Part shown: positions 27,518-38,874 of the stretch, piece by piece
Layout of the letters: each line of letters starts with the position of its first letter
Numbering within the stretch: position 1 is the stretch's first letter
Assembly (NCBI RefSeq): GCF_000020685.1
Contig: NC_012526.1
Span: 1,404,001 to 1,468,000 of the forward strand
Length of the DNA: 64,000 nucleotides
Origin: Deinococcus deserti VCD115
GTDB taxonomy: Bacteria; Deinococcota; Deinococci; Deinococcales; Deinococcaceae
Direction of reading: 5' to 3'
Position numbers and translations under genes: made by a program
Notes under the pieces: model-generated
What the model was told of the DNA's origin: nothing
The model's input: only the letters and a program-made list of their open reading frames with translations
Databases searched by the model: none

Positions 27518-30433
27518 TCAGGAGGGACCCACCCGGGGGCGGCTGCCGCACAGGCTTTCCTCGGCCTGCACCAAAGCGTCCGACAGCCGCAACACCTGGA
27601 GGTCGGCTGCCGGGTGCAGTGTCAGCACAACGTCACGGGCACCGGGGTGCGCGGTTTCCAGGGTCAGTCCGACTTCGCGCCAGACTCCGGTTCGAAACGG
27701 AGCCAGACCATCGGCCTGGAGCGCGTCACGCAACCAGAGCAGCGTGCGGGTTCCGTCCATCACAGCAATGCGCGCCTCCAGGGTCAACAGCTGAGCCTGA
27801 AGACCAGGATCCACCTCCGATATGCTGGCAGGAAAGGACGAGTCCTGAACAGCCCCCGGCACCCGTCTGAGCAGCGCGTACGCACGGTTGATTTCAGCCA
27901 GAGCCTGGTCCGGTTGTCCTGCACGCCACTGCGCGTCGGCGTGAACCGCCCGTGCCTGGGCTTCTTCGTACGGATGCCGGGCTAAGGACAGTCCGGCGCT
28001 GGCATCCTGCATGGCACGTTGGGCATCCGGCTCGGCCAGAGCGCGGCTGAGATGCAGGTCCAGGCGCAGAATCAGGTCGCGGTCGCTGGCGTCGGCACCG
28101 TGCAGCAGCAGCTGGTCCATCAGCTGCCGGGCATGGGCGAGGTCCGGCGAGTCGCAGGTAGCCCCAGACAGTGGCTGCAGGTAACAGCGGCCCAGACCCC
28201 GGGTCAGGTAAGCCAGTGCCACACGCAACAGGGTGCGCCTCTGCCGGTACCCGGCCTCGGCTCGTCGGCCGTCACTGCGGGACAGCAGGGCCAGGGCCTC
28301 GCCAGCCACCCGCAGCGCCTCTTCCGGCTGGCCTAGCGCCAGGTGCGCGGGGGCGGCTTCAGACAGCAGCCGCGCCCGGGGCACGGCGTCTCCGTAACGC
28401 GGCAGGTCCTGAGGAAGCAGTGCCAGGGCCCGGCCAAGTCGCTCCAGACCTTCCCGGGCACGGCCCAGACGCCGCAGCGCCGTGCCCGACCGGGCCAGCA
28501 CGCGGGCCAGCTCCTCGGCGGTGCCGCCAGCGACTTCCAGCCGGGACGCCGCGTCGTCCAGCGCCCGGAGGCCGGCCCCAGGCAGCCCCAGGCGCAGCAT
28601 CAGGTCACCTTCCTGATAGCGGGCCCGGCCCGAGAGCAGTGGACTGGACAGCGGAACCGCGCGCAGCGCTGTCAGGGCCTCCGGCCAGCGGCCTGCATCC
28701 TTGGCGATCAGGCCGCGCCAGAGCAGCGCGCGTGGGCCACCGTGCTCGGCGCGGGGATCGCTGGCCTTGCGGGTGGCCGTCTCCAGATCGCCCTGCCAGC
28801 GTGCCAGAGCAGCCTCGACCAGCAGGGCGTCGGCCTGGGCAGCCCGGGCCCACGGTTCCAGAGAGGTGACAGGCTCCAGGACAGCCGCCACGTCCGCGTG
28901 CGCGAGTTGCAGATGTGCGGCCTCGATGTTGCCAGCCTCCAGGCTGCTTTCTGCGAGTTTGACCCTTGCCCAGGCCCTGACCACATCCCGGTCAGACTCC
29001 AGCAGGGTGAACAGTCCGTCGCGCAACCGGGGATGTCCGTATTCGCCGCGTCCGGCATGATGACCCACGACAGCCCGCGCCAGAGTTTCGAGCTGGGTGC
29101 CCTGCGCAGACTGGCGGATGGCAGGCCAAAGCGGCGGCAGATGCCGGGCGTCGTCGGGATGGCGCGTGACGAGCGTTGCCAGGGCTGCCCAGTCTCCGAC
29201 GGCTGCCAGAGCCGACATCCGCAGGCCGCTGTCCACGGTGCCTTCAGCGCCGGCCACGTGGCGCAGGGCCGCCAGCCGGGCTGCGGGCGACACCTGTGGC
29301 CACGCCGCCTGAAGTGCCGCTGACGGCAGCCACCCACCGTCGGCGCCCCGCACAAGCGCGCGGGCGTGAGCTGGCAGCGAACTGACGTCTGAGCCCAGCG
29401 CAGCTTCAAGCACCGGGCCAGGGATGGGATGACCGGGAGGCAACAGAGTCTGCAGGGCCGCGGTGGCTTCTGCCAGAGCACGTGCGTCCCGGTCGGCCAT
29501 CAGGTCTGCGATCCCTCCCGGCGCCCATTCACCGGTGTCAGATCCCAGGCTGCCCAGCAGTGCCAGCCGGTCTAAATGCCGGCCCGTCTCGGCCACCAGC
29601 CGGTCGGCTTCGGCCCGGGTCACACCAAGGCGGCCCATCAGGTATGTCCGCGCCTCGGCAGGGCTGGGCGGACGAAGCTCGATCAGTTCCGTGCCCTGCT
29701 CATCCAGACCTTCGGGGTCTTCTACTGCCAGCAGGACGGCCACTCCATCGGGAGCGCGGCGCAGCAGCTGTTCCTGTGCCCAGCGGGCAGGAGTCACGGT
29801 ACGTCCCAGCGGGTCGCGGGGCGGGCCGCCCGCAAACGACAACTCGCGGGTGACACGCACCAGCAGCGCCCCATGATCAGGCAGCGCAGCGCGTGCCGCG
29901 TCGGTCTGAGCCTGACCCAGCGCCGCAAAGGACTGTCCAACGAGGTGTGGGAGGCCCAGCACCGGCCCAGCCTCGCCTGCCAGCGCGAGACGCCGGACCG
30001 GAACCTGAAGTTCCAGCAGTGCGCGCTCCACCTGGCTGAGAAGGATGGTCTTGCCGGCCCCGGCCCGGCCGGAAACGATCAGCCGCGGCGCGCGGCCAGC
30101 CCGAACGCCGGAGACAAACTGCTTGAAGGCACGCTTCTTTGAGCGGCCCAGCAACTCGAGCTCATCTGGAAGGGGTGCGGCCACCGGTGCCGAATGAGGT
30201 CCAAGCTCAGGGCGCCCGGCCAGCTTGGCCAGATCATTCAAAATGCTGGCCAACGCGGCCTTGTCGCGCGGGGTGCCGATATCGCGGTATACGATGTTGC
30301 GCAGACTCGCCGGATTGGCGCCACGCTCACGCATCTCTGCTTCCAACCAGCGCAGACTGCCCCGCACAGGGCCGCTGCCCTCGCCGGGAGGCAGATGAGC
30401 GCGCAGGTCCGCCAGGATTGCCTTCCAGTCCAC
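27518..30433 (-). CDS. Large P-loop ATPase with helical-repeat C-terminus (STAND/AAA-like)
   Basis: About 971 aa; the start is GTG 30433 or TTG 30460, not resolved. N-terminal 80 residues are an unrecognised helical region (LRAHLPPGEG, SLRWLEAEMRERG). Then LLGRSKKRAFKQFVSG leads into Walker A SGRAGAGKTILLSQ, and Walker B-like VAVLLAVEDPE follows about 110 residues later, with an arginine-rich helical lid (SPAEARTYLMGRLGVTRAEADRL). From about residue 400 onward the protein is alpha-helical TPR-like repeats (GDWAALATLVTRHPDD, GDLETATRKASDPRAEH, GQPEEALRVAGEALALL, GQPDQALAEINRAYALL). This is the build of a STAND or MalT-like signalling ATPase, but no HTH or enzymatic effector is visible at either end. 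Confidence 0.75.
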   Translation of the reverse strand: MDWKAILADLRAHLPPGEGSGPVRGSLRWLEAEMRERGANPASLRNIVYRDIGTPRDKAALASILNDLAKLAGRPELGPHSAPVAAPLPDELELLGRSKKRAFKQFVSGVRAGRAPRLIVSGRAGAGKTILLSQVERALLELQVPVRRLALAGEAGPVLGLPHLVGQSFAALGQAQTDAARAALPDHGALLVRVTRELSFAGGPPRDPLGRTVTPARWAQEQLLRRAPDGVAVLLAVEDPEGLDEQGTELIELRPPSPAEARTYLMGRLGVTRAEADRLVAETGRHLDRLALLGSLGSDTGEWAPGGIADLMADRDARALAEATAALQTLLPPGHPIPGPVLEAALGSDVSSLPAHARALVRGADGGWLPSAALQAAWPQVSPAARLAALRHVAGAEGTVDSGLRMSALAAVGDWAALATLVTRHPDDARHLPPLWPAIRQSAQGTQLETLARAVVGHHAGRGEYGHPRLRDGLFTLLESDRDVVRAWARVKLAESSLEAGNIEAAHLQLAHADVAAVLEPVTSLEPWARAAQADALLVEAALARWQGDLETATRKASDPRAEHGGPRALLWRGLIAKDAGRWPEALTALRAVPLSSPLLSGRARYQEGDLMLRLGLPGAGLRALDDAASRLEVAGGTAEELARVLARSGTALRRLGRAREGLERLGRALALLPQDLPRYGDAVPRARLLSEAAPAHLALGQPEEALRVAGEALALLSRSDGRRAEAGYRQRRTLLRVALAYLTRGLGRCYLQPLSGATCDSPDLAHARQLMDQLLLHGADASDRDLILRLDLHLSRALAEPDAQRAMQDASAGLSLARHPYEEAQARAVHADAQWRAGQPDQALAEINRAYALLRRVPGAVQDSSFPASISEVDPGLQAQLLTLEARIAVMDGTRTLLWLRDALQADGLAPFRTGVWREVGLTLETAHPGARDVVLTLHPAADLQVLRLSDALVQAEESLCGSRPRVGPS

Positions 30434-30538
30434 GTCGCTTCCGAGCCTAGCATCTGTCAAAACATCAGTTGGACTGGGTTCAGAACAGTTGAAAGAATCT
30501 CCTTTGCAACAGCATAAAAGCCCGATTGGCTAAATGTG

Positions 30539-30544
30539 TATACT
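30539..30544 (+). promoter_or_regulatory. -10 element for the exported TPR gene
   Basis: TATACT about 46 nt before the start codon, in a notably AT-rich stretch; no clear -35. Confidence 0.5.
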
Positions 30545-30589
30545 CGGTCCAGAAATCTGCAATATCTTCACCTCACCTCTGGAGGATGT

Positions 30590-31303
30590 ATGCGTACACC
30601 AATTCTGATCATGACTCTTAGCCTGGCGGCGCTCACGGGAAGTGCAGGCGCCCAGACGTTTAAGGAAGCGCAGTCCCTGTTCAATCAGGGCAAATGGCAG
30701 GAAGCTGCCGCTGCCGCTGCTGCCCTGAATACCAGTGAAGGCTTTGCGCTGGCTGCCGAAGCCACTACGGCAGGCGCGGCCCTGAGTGCAGACTCGCTGA
30801 AGAAGGCCCTGTTTCTTGAGGCCCAGGAGTACGCCGACAAGGCGATAGAAAAAAACCGAGACAATGCAGAGGCTTACTTTGAAAAGGCCCGTGCCCAGGG
30901 TCGTCTGGCTCAGTACAGCGGGATTCTTCAGAGTCTGGGGCTGGCTGGGGACATGAAAAAGAACCTCGAAAAGGCTCTGCAGCTCAACCCGCGTCTGGCC
31001 GGTGCCTATGTAGCGCTGGGACTGTGGCATGCCAACCTGGTGAGCAAGGGGTTTGTAGCCACTCAGGCGACCGGCGCCAACAAGAACAACGTGGTGCCGA
31101 ACTTCAAGAAAGCCATCGAGCTGGAGCCCACCAATCCCACCCACCGGGTGGAATACGTCAACGCTATGCTGCTTCTTAACCCCAAGGACAACCGGGCCTT
31201 CGCTGTACAGCAGTTGCAGGCCGCGGTCAACATGGGCGGCACCACCTTCTGGCAGAAGCGAGATGTGGAGGCAGCCCGGACTCTGCTGGCCAAACTGCGT
31301 TAA
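30590..31303 (+). CDS. Exported TPR-like protein
   Basis: 237 aa from ATG 30590 (MRTPILIMTLSLAAL), preceded by GGAGG with a 6-nt gap. Signal peptide ends at GSAGAQ. The mature part is helical repeats of TPR type: FKEAQSLFNQGKWQEAAAAA, FLEAQEYADKAIEKNRDNAEAYFEKARAQ, NLEKALQLNPRLAGAYVALGLWHANL, NFKKAIELEPTNPTHRVEYVNAMLLL. Residues SLFNQGKWQEA and LQLNPRLAGAY match TPR consensus. A periplasmic scaffold or assembly factor is likely; partner unknown. Own promoter and terminator. Confidence 0.8.
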   Translation: MRTPILIMTLSLAALTGSAGAQTFKEAQSLFNQGKWQEAAAAAAALNTSEGFALAAEATTAGAALSADSLKKALFLEAQEYADKAIEKNRDNAEAYFEKARAQGRLAQYSGILQSLGLAGDMKKNLEKALQLNPRLAGAYVALGLWHANLVSKGFVATQATGANKNNVVPNFKKAIELEPTNPTHRVEYVNAMLLLNPKDNRAFAVQQLQAAVNMGGTTFWQKRDVEAARTLLAKLR

Positions 31304-31316
31304 GGGTCTCCATCAT

Positions 31317-31354
31317 GTGCCAGTTTGGGCTATGTGCCTGAACTGGCACTTTTT
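31317..31354 (+). terminator. Intrinsic terminator of the exported TPR gene
   Basis: GTGCCAGTT (31317-31325) pairs with AACTGGCAC (31341-31349), followed by five T residues. Confidence 0.9.
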
Positions 31355-31492
31355 GTGGCTACTCAGGAGTGTCGAACAGAAATCCTGAAGCACAATGCCT
31401 TGTACGGGAGTCCGGGTCGTTTCTTCTGCGACCATGAACGTGTGGGAGCTGTCAGGCTGCCCTATCAGTACCGTGATGCGCCCGGACAAATC

Positions 31493-32419
31493 TCAGGGAG
31501 CATTCAACAGAGTCACGGCGCCAGGAAGCACCCGCACCTGCACCTCACGCACCAGACCATGCAGGTCACCGTCCAGGTGAAGGGGTGTGGGCTCGTCCCA
31601 CCGGACGGTGATCCAGCGGCCAGAGGCATGGTGCACTCCTTCCTGGCCCAGATGACGTCCGCGAAGCACGGACACCATGAGCAGCAGAAGCCGGGGAGGA
31701 ATCAGAGGACCACTGGCCAGCACGTTGGCCTCACCGTCCTGCACGTCGGAGCGGGGACTGATCTGAAAGCCACCGCCATAACGTGTGCCGTTCATCACGG
31801 CCACCAGTGCACTTCTGCCGTGATAGAACTCACGGCCATCCACGACTACGCTTACTGTTGCCATCTTTAGCTCGCGCAGGGTCACGAGCGCAGCCCAGCC
31901 ATAACGTGCCAGGCCGGGCAGGCGTGCGGGGGCCCGGGCCATGTTCAGGGTCACCTGCGCGTCGAAACCCATCCCCAGGCCATTGAGCAACACGGTTCGC
32001 TTGCCGGTCCGCTCACCTTCCGTGACCGTCACTTCCAGCGCGTCTACCTGCCGGGGCAGGACATCCAGGAGTCCTGCCGCGTCCTGAAATTGCCCCGGAC
32101 GGAGCCCGATCATGCCGGCAAAATCGTTCCCCGTCCCCAGAGGCACGATGGCCAGCGGACGATCTGTCCCCACGACAGCTGGGAGTAACGCACTTACCGT
32201 CCCGTCGCCGCCCACCGCCACCACCGGTACCGTTGCGGGCAAAGCCTGCACCCGCCGCAAAGCTTCTGCCCCTGTGTCTGCCTGAATCAGATCAAACTTC
32301 AGCCCACGCACAAGCAGAGCAGCTTCCAGACGCGGCCACTCCCGCAAAGCAAGCCCGCCTCCAGCATGAGGATTCAGGACGACCGCCACGCGCTCGAAAC
32401 GGTTGGAGGACATACTCAC
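31493..32419 (-). CDS. Diacylglycerol kinase family lipid kinase
   Basis: 308 aa of the DagK/YegS type. NPHAGGG near the N-terminus, the nucleotide-binding [31 protein letters not shown], and [13 protein letters not shown]. It would phosphorylate diacylglycerol or another lipid at the inner membrane face. The GTG start lies 9 nt after TATGCT; an ATG two codons on is the alternative. It is 31 nt downstream of wecB on the same strand. Confidence 0.88.
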   Translation of the reverse strand: MSMSSNRFERVAVVLNPHAGGGLALREWPRLEAALLVRGLKFDLIQADTGAEALRRVQALPATVPVVAVGGDGTVSALLPAVVGTDRPLAIVPLGTGNDFAGMIGLRPGQFQDAAGLLDVLPRQVDALEVTVTEGERTGKRTVLLNGLGMGFDAQVTLNMARAPARLPGLARYGWAALVTLRELKMATVSVVVDGREFYHGRSALVAVMNGTRYGGGFQISPRSDVQDGEANVLASGPLIPPRLLLLMVSVLRGRHLGQEGVHHASGRWITVRWDEPTPLHLDGDLHGLVREVQVRVLPGAVTLLNAP

Positions 32420-32450
32420 AGTGGCGCCAGCATAGATCAGGAAGGCAGGC

Positions 32451-33587
32451 TCACTGCCAGTCGTCGGGGCGCTGCGTCAGGCCGAAATGCCAGGCAATGG
32501 CCTGAGCGATCCGCCCGGCTGCTTTTCCGTCGCCGTAGGGGTTACGGGCGCTGCGCATGGCTTCAAGCTGGCGCTCGTCGCCCAGCAGTTCCAGCAGGGT
32601 CGCTTCCAGCTGCTGCGGGTCGTTGCCCGCCAGCCGTAACACGCCAGCTTCCACCCCCTCGGGCCGTTCGGTGACATTGCGCAGTACCGCCACAGGCACG
32701 CCCAGGGCGGCGCCCTCCTCCTGCAACCCGCCGCTGTCGGTGGCCAGCAGGACGCTGGCGGCCATCAGCGGGGCCATCTCGCTGTAGTCGAGCGGCTCGA
32801 TCAGTTCAAAATTCTCAAGGCTCCCGAGCGCGGGCCGTACCGCTTCCTGCACAGCCGGAGACAGGTGCACCGGGTAGATAAAGTGAAGCTCCGGATGCGC
32901 CCGGGCCACCCGGCCCAGAGCCTCGGCCATCTCACGCATCATGGGCTGATTTTCTCGCCGGTGCATGGTTACGGTCACCAGCCGCTGCCCGGCCTCAAGC
33001 CGCTGCCGCCAGGGCGGACGCAGCGGGACACGGCCCGCTACCTCACGTACGGCGTCGACGGCCGTCTGACCAGTCACAAAAATGCCAGTTTCCGACTTGC
33101 CCTCGCGCAACAGGTTGGCTTTGCTTCCGCCGGTGGGTGCGAAGTCCAGGGTAGACAGCACGCCGGTCAGACGGCGGTTGGCCTCCTCAGGAAAAGGCTC
33201 CCGCAAATTTCCACTGCGGAGTCCGGCTTCCACATGCCCGACAGGAATGCCCTCGTAAAAGGCTGACAGGGCAACGCAGAATGACGTACTGGTATCTCCA
33301 TGGACCAGGACCATATCTGCCCCCATTTCGCGCAGGGTCCGGCCCGCCTGGGGCACGATGCGCGCAGTCAGGTCCGCCAGCGTCTGACGGTCGGTCATGA
33401 CATTCAGGTCGTGGTCGGGAGTCAGGTCAAAGACACTCAGGGCGCCGTCAAGCATCTGACGCTGCTGCCCGGTAGACAGGATGAGAGGCTGCAGGCCGCA
33501 GGTCTGTTCCACAGCGCGGTACACCGGGGCCATTTTGGTGGCTTCAGGGCGGGTTCCAAAGGCCAGCACGATACGTTTTGAGGTCAT
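32451..33587 (-). CDS. wecB: UDP-N-acetylglucosamine 2-epimerase (non-hydrolysing)
   Basis: 378 aa from ATG 33587 ([19 protein letters not shown]). Interconverts UDP-GlcNAc and UDP-ManNAc for surface glycans. Markers: [47 protein letters not shown] and the late [16 protein letters not shown]-binding block. It begins 4 nt after the wecA stop, forming a wecA-wecB unit; a longer frame inside wecA is rejected. Confidence 0.95.
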   Translation of the reverse strand: MTSKRIVLAFGTRPEATKMAPVYRAVEQTCGLQPLILSTGQQRQMLDGALSVFDLTPDHDLNVMTDRQTLADLTARIVPQAGRTLREMGADMVLVHGDTSTSFCVALSAFYEGIPVGHVEAGLRSGNLREPFPEEANRRLTGVLSTLDFAPTGGSKANLLREGKSETGIFVTGQTAVDAVREVAGRVPLRPPWRQRLEAGQRLVTVTMHRRENQPMMREMAEALGRVARAHPELHFIYPVHLSPAVQEAVRPALGSLENFELIEPLDYSEMAPLMAASVLLATDSGGLQEEGAALGVPVAVLRNVTERPEGVEAGVLRLAGNDPQQLEATLLELLGDERQLEAMRSARNPYGDGKAAGRIAQAIAWHFGLTQRPDDWQ

Positions 33588-33591
33588 ACAG

Positions 33592-34749
33592 TCAGGGCCT
33601 CGTGGAATGAGATTCAGGGGCTGCAGCAGGTCTATCTTCACGGCTGTGGGCCCGCACCCGCCGGTGGGCGACAAACCACAGGCACACCAGGACCAGGACA
33701 CCCGTCAGGCCGATGGCGAGAAGCGGTACGCCCTGCAGCAGCATGCCCAGCATGCCGCAGGCCAGAGCCACCATCCACAGGATGACGGCGGTGCGGCGGG
33801 CGCTGGCGGTCCGCGCCAGCACCCGGTGGTGAATATGGGTCTTGTCCGGGTGGCCCAGCGGGTTACGGATACCGCGGGCAAGGCGACCGATCACCACCTG
33901 GGTCGTGTCCAGCACCGGCAGAGCAAGCACGATCAGTGGCACGATCAGGCTGGCCCCTGCACTGAATTTGAGGGTACCCAGCAGACTGACGGCCGCCAGG
34001 GTGAAACCGATCAGGTACGCTCCGGCGTCTCCCATGATGATGCGGCTGGGATTGAAGTTGTGACGCAGGTATCCCAGGGTGGCCCCGGCCAGACCGGCCA
34101 GCAGAATCACCGCGGCCGCCCGGTCAGTGAACTGCGCAGCCGTAACAAGCAGCACCATGCTGACCACAAAGCCTACCCCACCGACCACACCATCGACTCC
34201 GTCCATGAGGTTCACGGCGTTGGTCAGGCCCACGATCCATACGATGGTCAGCAGGGTACTGAGAGGTTCGTTGACCGCCTCGGGCAGCACCGGCAGAAAC
34301 GGAATCGCGTTGAAATCCATCTTCAGTCCATTGACCACCAGCAGCACTGCCACCAGCACCTGAACCACCAGCCGGGTCACCGGCGAGAGTCCGAACTGAT
34401 CGTCGATAAAACCGACCAGCACCATGATGCTGGCTCCCAGCAGAATGGACAGCACCTGAATATTGACGAGCTCAACCATAATCGGCCGCAGGGCCCAGGC
34501 CAGCACCACACTGGTGATGAAGCCAGCGAAGATGGCCAGTCCCCCTGCGTTGGGCAAAGGCTCCTTGTTCAGCCTCCGGGCGTTGGGTTGGTCAGCCCAC
34601 CCGGCCTTCACCGCGAAGTCCCGCAGGCGGGGAATGAACTGCCAGGTAAAGACCCAGGCAGCAAAAAACGTGATTATAACGCTAATGAAGCCGCGTCCAA
34701 ACAGGTTGGCAATACCGAATTGCGCGGCGAGCGCCCCCAGTGAATCCAT
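33592..34749 (-). CDS. wecA: Undecaprenyl-phosphate GlcNAc-1-phosphate transferase family protein
   Basis: 385 aa with about ten hydrophobic helices, MraY/WecA family. Motifs: [24 protein letters not shown] (the DDQ), [28 protein letters not shown] and [12 protein letters not shown]. The HIHHR motif favours WecA/TagO over MraY. It would load a sugar-1-phosphate onto undecaprenyl phosphate, starting synthesis of a wall polymer. GGAGG lies upstream of the ATG. A 150-bp gap before it (34750-34901) holds only a TAGACT -10 candidate. Confidence 0.93.
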   Translation of the reverse strand: MDSLGALAAQFGIANLFGRGFISVIITFFAAWVFTWQFIPRLRDFAVKAGWADQPNARRLNKEPLPNAGGLAIFAGFITSVVLAWALRPIMVELVNIQVLSILLGASIMVLVGFIDDQFGLSPVTRLVVQVLVAVLLVVNGLKMDFNAIPFLPVLPEAVNEPLSTLLTIVWIVGLTNAVNLMDGVDGVVGGVGFVVSMVLLVTAAQFTDRAAAVILLAGLAGATLGYLRHNFNPSRIIMGDAGAYLIGFTLAAVSLLGTLKFSAGASLIVPLIVLALPVLDTTQVVIGRLARGIRNPLGHPDKTHIHHRVLARTASARRTAVILWMVALACGMLGMLLQGVPLLAIGLTGVLVLVCLWFVAHRRVRAHSREDRPAAAPESHSTRP

Positions 34750-34901
34750 ATGAATCTATTACCTCCACGTCTGCCCGGACGGCAGACGGCACGGGCACAT
34801 CAGAGAAAGCCCTGACGGCCTTCCCCTATTCCCTGATTGAAGTCTAAAGGTTGTCGCGTCCGGGTGCCTCGTCCCAAAGAAGCACACGTCAGGCAGTCAG
34901 A

Positions 34902-35525
34902 TCATTTGGTGCCGTAGATCCGGTCGCCCGCGTCTCCTAGGCCCGGGACTATATACCCGTGCTCGTTGAGGTGGCTGTCAACAGCAGCAACCACGATCTC
35001 GACCTCCGGGTGATCGCGCTCGATGACTGCAATGCCCTCGGGCGCGGCAAGGATCGACATCAGCTTGATGGACTGGGCGCCCGCGTCCTTGAGGCTCTGA
35101 ATGGCGGCGCTGGCACTGCCCCCGGTAGCCAGCATGGGGTCGGTCAGAAACACCCGGCGCTCGGCAATGTCGGCTGGGAGTTTGTTGTAGTACGCAACCG
35201 GCTTCAGACTCTGGGGATCACGGTACAGGCCGATGTGCCCCACCTTGGCGGCCGGCACCAGGTCCACGATGGCGTCGGTCATGATCAGGCCGGCGCGCAG
35301 AATGGCCACCAGGGCCAGTTTCTTTCCGCTGAGCATCGGAAAGTCAGCTTCGACCAGTGGGGTCGTCAGGCGCTGCGGAGTTAGTTCGAGGTCGCGCATG
35401 GCCTCGTAGGCCAGCAGCAGGCTGACCTCGCTGGCCAGCTCGCGGAATTCCTTGACACCAGTGTGAATATCACGCATCAGCGAGAGCTTGTGCTGCAACA
35501 GAGGGTGGGCAACGACCGTAACCAT
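34902..35525 (-). CDS. upp: Uracil phosphoribosyltransferase
   Basis: 207 aa salvage enzyme forming UMP from uracil and PRPP. Evidence: [13 protein letters not shown], the PRPP loop [25 protein letters not shown], and the C-terminal uracil site [19 protein letters not shown]. The ATG follows TATGGT by 6 nt, so it is probably leaderless. Cytidine deaminase (cdd), the other pyrimidine salvage enzyme here, is at 43743. Confidence 0.97.
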   Translation of the reverse strand: MVTVVAHPLLQHKLSLMRDIHTGVKEFRELASEVSLLLAYEAMRDLELTPQRLTTPLVEADFPMLSGKKLALVAILRAGLIMTDAIVDLVPAAKVGHIGLYRDPQSLKPVAYYNKLPADIAERRVFLTDPMLATGGSASAAIQSLKDAGAQSIKLMSILAAPEGIAVIERDHPEVEIVVAAVDSHLNEHGYIVPGLGDAGDRIYGTK

Positions 35526-35558
35526 GGCTTCACCATAACGCTGAGCGGGGCGGGAGGC

Positions 35559-36398
35559 TCAGCGCGGCAGTCTGGCCAGTGCGTGTCGCGCGCGGGGGAC
35601 CTTACGGGCCCGTTCGCCCTCGAACTCGTAGGGCTCGTTCATCAGGAACCAGTACAGGTCATGCAGGGTTGTCAGGGCCAGATAGGCGCGGTACCGGCGC
35701 AGCGTGCCAGTGTCGGCCGCCGGCAGAAAGGACAGCGCGGCCTGCAGGCTCTCGTCAGCGCCGAGCAGATCCAAAGTGCCGGTCTTGAGCAGAGCCAGGT
35801 CCCGCAGGGGGTCGTCCCAGGCCGCCTTGGTCCAGTCGATGACCAGAACCGAGCCGTCATGAGGAGCGACCAGGATATTGTCATGCCACAGGTCCAGATG
35901 GCAGAACGCCGCAGGCTGATCGAGTTCACCACGCTCCAGGGGAAGTTCCACCGCCTCGAACAGGTCTTCCAGTGGGTAGGCGGCCAACGCACTGCGAAAG
36001 CGGCGCAACCGCTCCTGGACCCGCCGGAGATCGACACGTCCGCGGGTCTCCTGGTGCAGGGACCCCACAATCCGGCGCAGCTCCGGCAGTGCCGCCGGGA
36101 TATCAGCAGTCCGCAGAGGCCGCCCCGGAAAGCGCCGCAGAATCAGGGCTTCAACGCCGTCCGCCTCCACCGCGTCGACCACCCACTGCCCCATGCCGGC
36201 GCGGCGCATGTTGTCAGCCTCAAGGCGATGATGCCCCTGATGGTTGCGAAAAACCTTCACTACAGCCTGTCCGTCGTGTGTGGCATAGACCCGGCTCTGC
36301 ATTCCGGAGTCCATCGGCGTGAGTGGCCCAAAGCGCGCTTCCAGGTGAGGAAAGCGCGGCGCGGCGCTTTCCCCGGTGGAAGCCGGGCGCAGGGTCAA
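35559..36398 (-). CDS. Aminoglycoside-phosphotransferase-fold kinase
   Basis: About 279 aa. The start is taken as TTG 36398 after a GGGAG site; the frame runs on into the upstream gene and the true start is uncertain (ATG about 28 codons later is possible). Kinase-like motifs: QAVVKVFRN (ATP Lys), [14 protein letters not shown] (catalytic loop H-x-D-x4-N) and [21 protein letters not shown] (metal Asp). These define the APH/choline-kinase fold; the substrate may be a sugar, choline or thiamine. Nothing indicates antibiotic resistance. It lies 43 nt downstream of the GAF/HD gene. Confidence 0.75.
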   Translation of the reverse strand: MTLRPASTGESAAPRFPHLEARFGPLTPMDSGMQSRVYATHDGQAVVKVFRNHQGHHRLEADNMRRAGMGQWVVDAVEADGVEALILRRFPGRPLRTADIPAALPELRRIVGSLHQETRGRVDLRRVQERLRRFRSALAAYPLEDLFEAVELPLERGELDQPAAFCHLDLWHDNILVAPHDGSVLVIDWTKAAWDDPLRDLALLKTGTLDLLGADESLQAALSFLPAADTGTLRRYRAYLALTTLHDLYWFLMNEPYEFEGERARKVPRARHALARLPR

Positions 36399-36441
36399 AC
36401 CCTGCTCCCGAACCCGGCCGCACGCACGAGTGTAAATGCAG

Positions 36442-37461
36442 TCACTGCGGCAGTTTCTCCAGCGCAGCCACCAGCTTGGGGTCAAGACCCTTGCCAGCCT
36501 GGGCTTTGACGCGCTCCAGGTCACCCAGCCGGACGTAGGCATTGGCCACCGCCAGGATCCGCGCATACAGCGGAATGTCCTCCCCCGCCAGACGTCCCGG
36601 TTCTCCCTGACCGTCCCAACGTTCGTGATGATGGCGGATGGCCTTCTGGGCCTCGTTCATGAGAGGCACGTCGTGCAGAAAGTTGGCCCCAACCTGGGCG
36701 TGTGCGGTCTCGCCATGAATCTTACCCAGGTCGTGCATGGTCGCTGCGAACCACAGCTCATCCAGGTCCCGTCCAACCAGCCCGACAGCGCGGCCCAGCG
36801 CAACACTGAGGTCCGCCACCGCCTTACCATGTCCCAGCGCATCAAAATCCTGGCTCTCAATCGCCTCGACCACCGAGGCGGTGATCTGCCGGGCTGCAGC
36901 TTTCCATTCCTCACGGCTTTCCAGCACACCTATTAACGGCGCAACGGCCGCTCCCCACCGGTTTACCGCTTCCTGAGCCGCCGGCGAAACCCCTTCAGAT
37001 GACGTCCGGTCAAGCACCAGGGCGCCCAGTGCCCGACCACGGTCACTCAGGGGCACCACCAGCGTCAGGCGGACGTCCTTCATGCCACAGGTGTCAAGCG
37101 TGCTGTGCAGTTCTGCAGGATTGGACTCGTACAGCTCCCTGGCTCCGTCGGCCAGCATGCAGGGCTTCATGGCTCTCCACGGTCCGCTCAGAGCCGTACC
37201 AATCAGGGCTTTTGGATAGCCGGAGACCCCGGCGACCTTGTCCTGTCCACGGCGGAGAATGGCGTATCCACGCATGTCACCGCCCAACAGAGTGCTGGCG
37301 TGCAGCAGAGCACCTTCAAGAATGCCTTCGAGGCTTGGGCGGGCCAGCAGGTCGTTCAGCACACGCGTTGCGTCCGGCACACCCCCGGCCGGCGTGGACG
37401 TGGGCTTACGGGCCTCTGTGACAGGCGCCGTTGGCTGGGGGGTTCTGGGGCGTCGGAACAC
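36442..37461 (-). CDS. GAF and HD-GYP-like domain protein with degenerate site
   Basis: 339 aa. A proline/threonine-rich N-terminus precedes a GAF-like sensor domain (about 30-180) and an HD-GYP-like domain (about 190-339) with [37 protein letters not shown] and [14 protein letters not shown]. In active cyclic-di-GMP phosphodiesterases the last blocks read GYP and ADAY; here they are GEP and ANAY, so one metal-ligand Asp is replaced by Asn. It may have altered or no catalysis. GTG start 9 nt after TATACT; the promoter region is shared with the divergent Cys-cluster gene. Confidence 0.82.
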   Translation of the reverse strand: MFRRPRTPQPTAPVTEARKPTSTPAGGVPDATRVLNDLLARPSLEGILEGALLHASTLLGGDMRGYAILRRGQDKVAGVSGYPKALIGTALSGPWRAMKPCMLADGARELYESNPAELHSTLDTCGMKDVRLTLVVPLSDRGRALGALVLDRTSSEGVSPAAQEAVNRWGAAVAPLIGVLESREEWKAAARQITASVVEAIESQDFDALGHGKAVADLSVALGRAVGLVGRDLDELWFAATMHDLGKIHGETAHAQVGANFLHDVPLMNEAQKAIRHHHERWDGQGEPGRLAGEDIPLYARILAVANAYVRLGDLERVKAQAGKGLDPKLVAALEKLPQ

Positions 37462-37496
37462 GGTTCACCGAGTATACCCGCGGTACCCTGCTCTAT

Positions 37497-38246
37497 ATGA
37501 CGTCCTCTGCACGCCTCACCACCAGCGGCCCGCACGCAGCTGTTACGGCCCCGGTCCGGCGGGGGTATGAACGCTACGCGCGCCAGGCTGGCCAGTGGCT
37601 CCAGGGGTATCAGGCCCGTGGTGGCAAGGTGTATTGCGGAGCGGGCTGCTTCGCATGCTGCAATATGCCAATCCGGGTCAGTCTGGCAGAAGCTCTTATT
37701 ACCGCTGATGCGCTTGATCCCGCCAAAGCCAGAGCAGTCGAGAATCATGCCCGAGCCGCATTGGCCAACGCCCGAACGGCGCGGAATGACGAAGAATATG
37801 TGCGGCGCCACCGTGACGAAGTGGGCTTCTGCCCGCTGCTTGACCGGGAGACGGGAGCATGCAGCGAATACGACGCCCGCCCCACGCGCTGCCGGGACAC
37901 ATTCAGTGCCTTTCCAGCCCGGTACTGCGCGTCGGGAACCTGGGAGCAGATGAGCCGCCGGGAGCAGGATGCCTACCGCCGTGAAGTGGCCAGAACTCCA
38001 GGCACCGACGGCGAGCTGCACTTTATTGCGCCGCTTGAACACCTGTCCGAGCCGGTATGGGTCGCGGCAGCCAAGGCCATGCGAAGCACCTGGGGCATGG
38101 AGGTCTGGGGAGACTTCTGGGTGCTGACCACCCTGGCGCGAGACACGACCTTCATGGCGCGCGTGTCGGCGGGGGACGCGCGGGGCGCCTGGCGCGCAGC
38201 ACACAGCCGGGGTCTGGCCCACCGGGACCTGCTTGAACTGAGCTGA
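37497..38246 (+). CDS. YkgJ-type cysteine cluster protein
   Basis: 249 aa from ATG 37497, 7 nt after TACCCT. Cysteine pattern [14 protein letters not shown] (C-x3-C-x2-CC) in the N-terminal third and [24 protein letters not shown] later match the YkgJ/Fli-B-like family, thought to bind an Fe-S cluster or zinc. No signal peptide. Family function unknown. Divergently transcribed from the GAF/HD-GYP-like gene across only 35 bp. Confidence 0.82.
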   Translation: MTSSARLTTSGPHAAVTAPVRRGYERYARQAGQWLQGYQARGGKVYCGAGCFACCNMPIRVSLAEALITADALDPAKARAVENHARAALANARTARNDEEYVRRHRDEVGFCPLLDRETGACSEYDARPTRCRDTFSAFPARYCASGTWEQMSRREQDAYRREVARTPGTDGELHFIAPLEHLSEPVWVAAAKAMRSTWGMEVWGDFWVLTTLARDTTFMARVSAGDARGAWRAAHSRGLAHRDLLELS

Positions 38247-38263
38247 TCCCTGCCTGGCCTCCA

Positions 38264-38788
<525 letters not shown>

Positions 38789-38874
38789 TGTGCCAGCCTC
38801 AACGGGTAAAACTATGCCTCAGAAACAGGAATCATTCATCATCCATCAGCCCGCGTGCGGCATGCTGATCCCAA

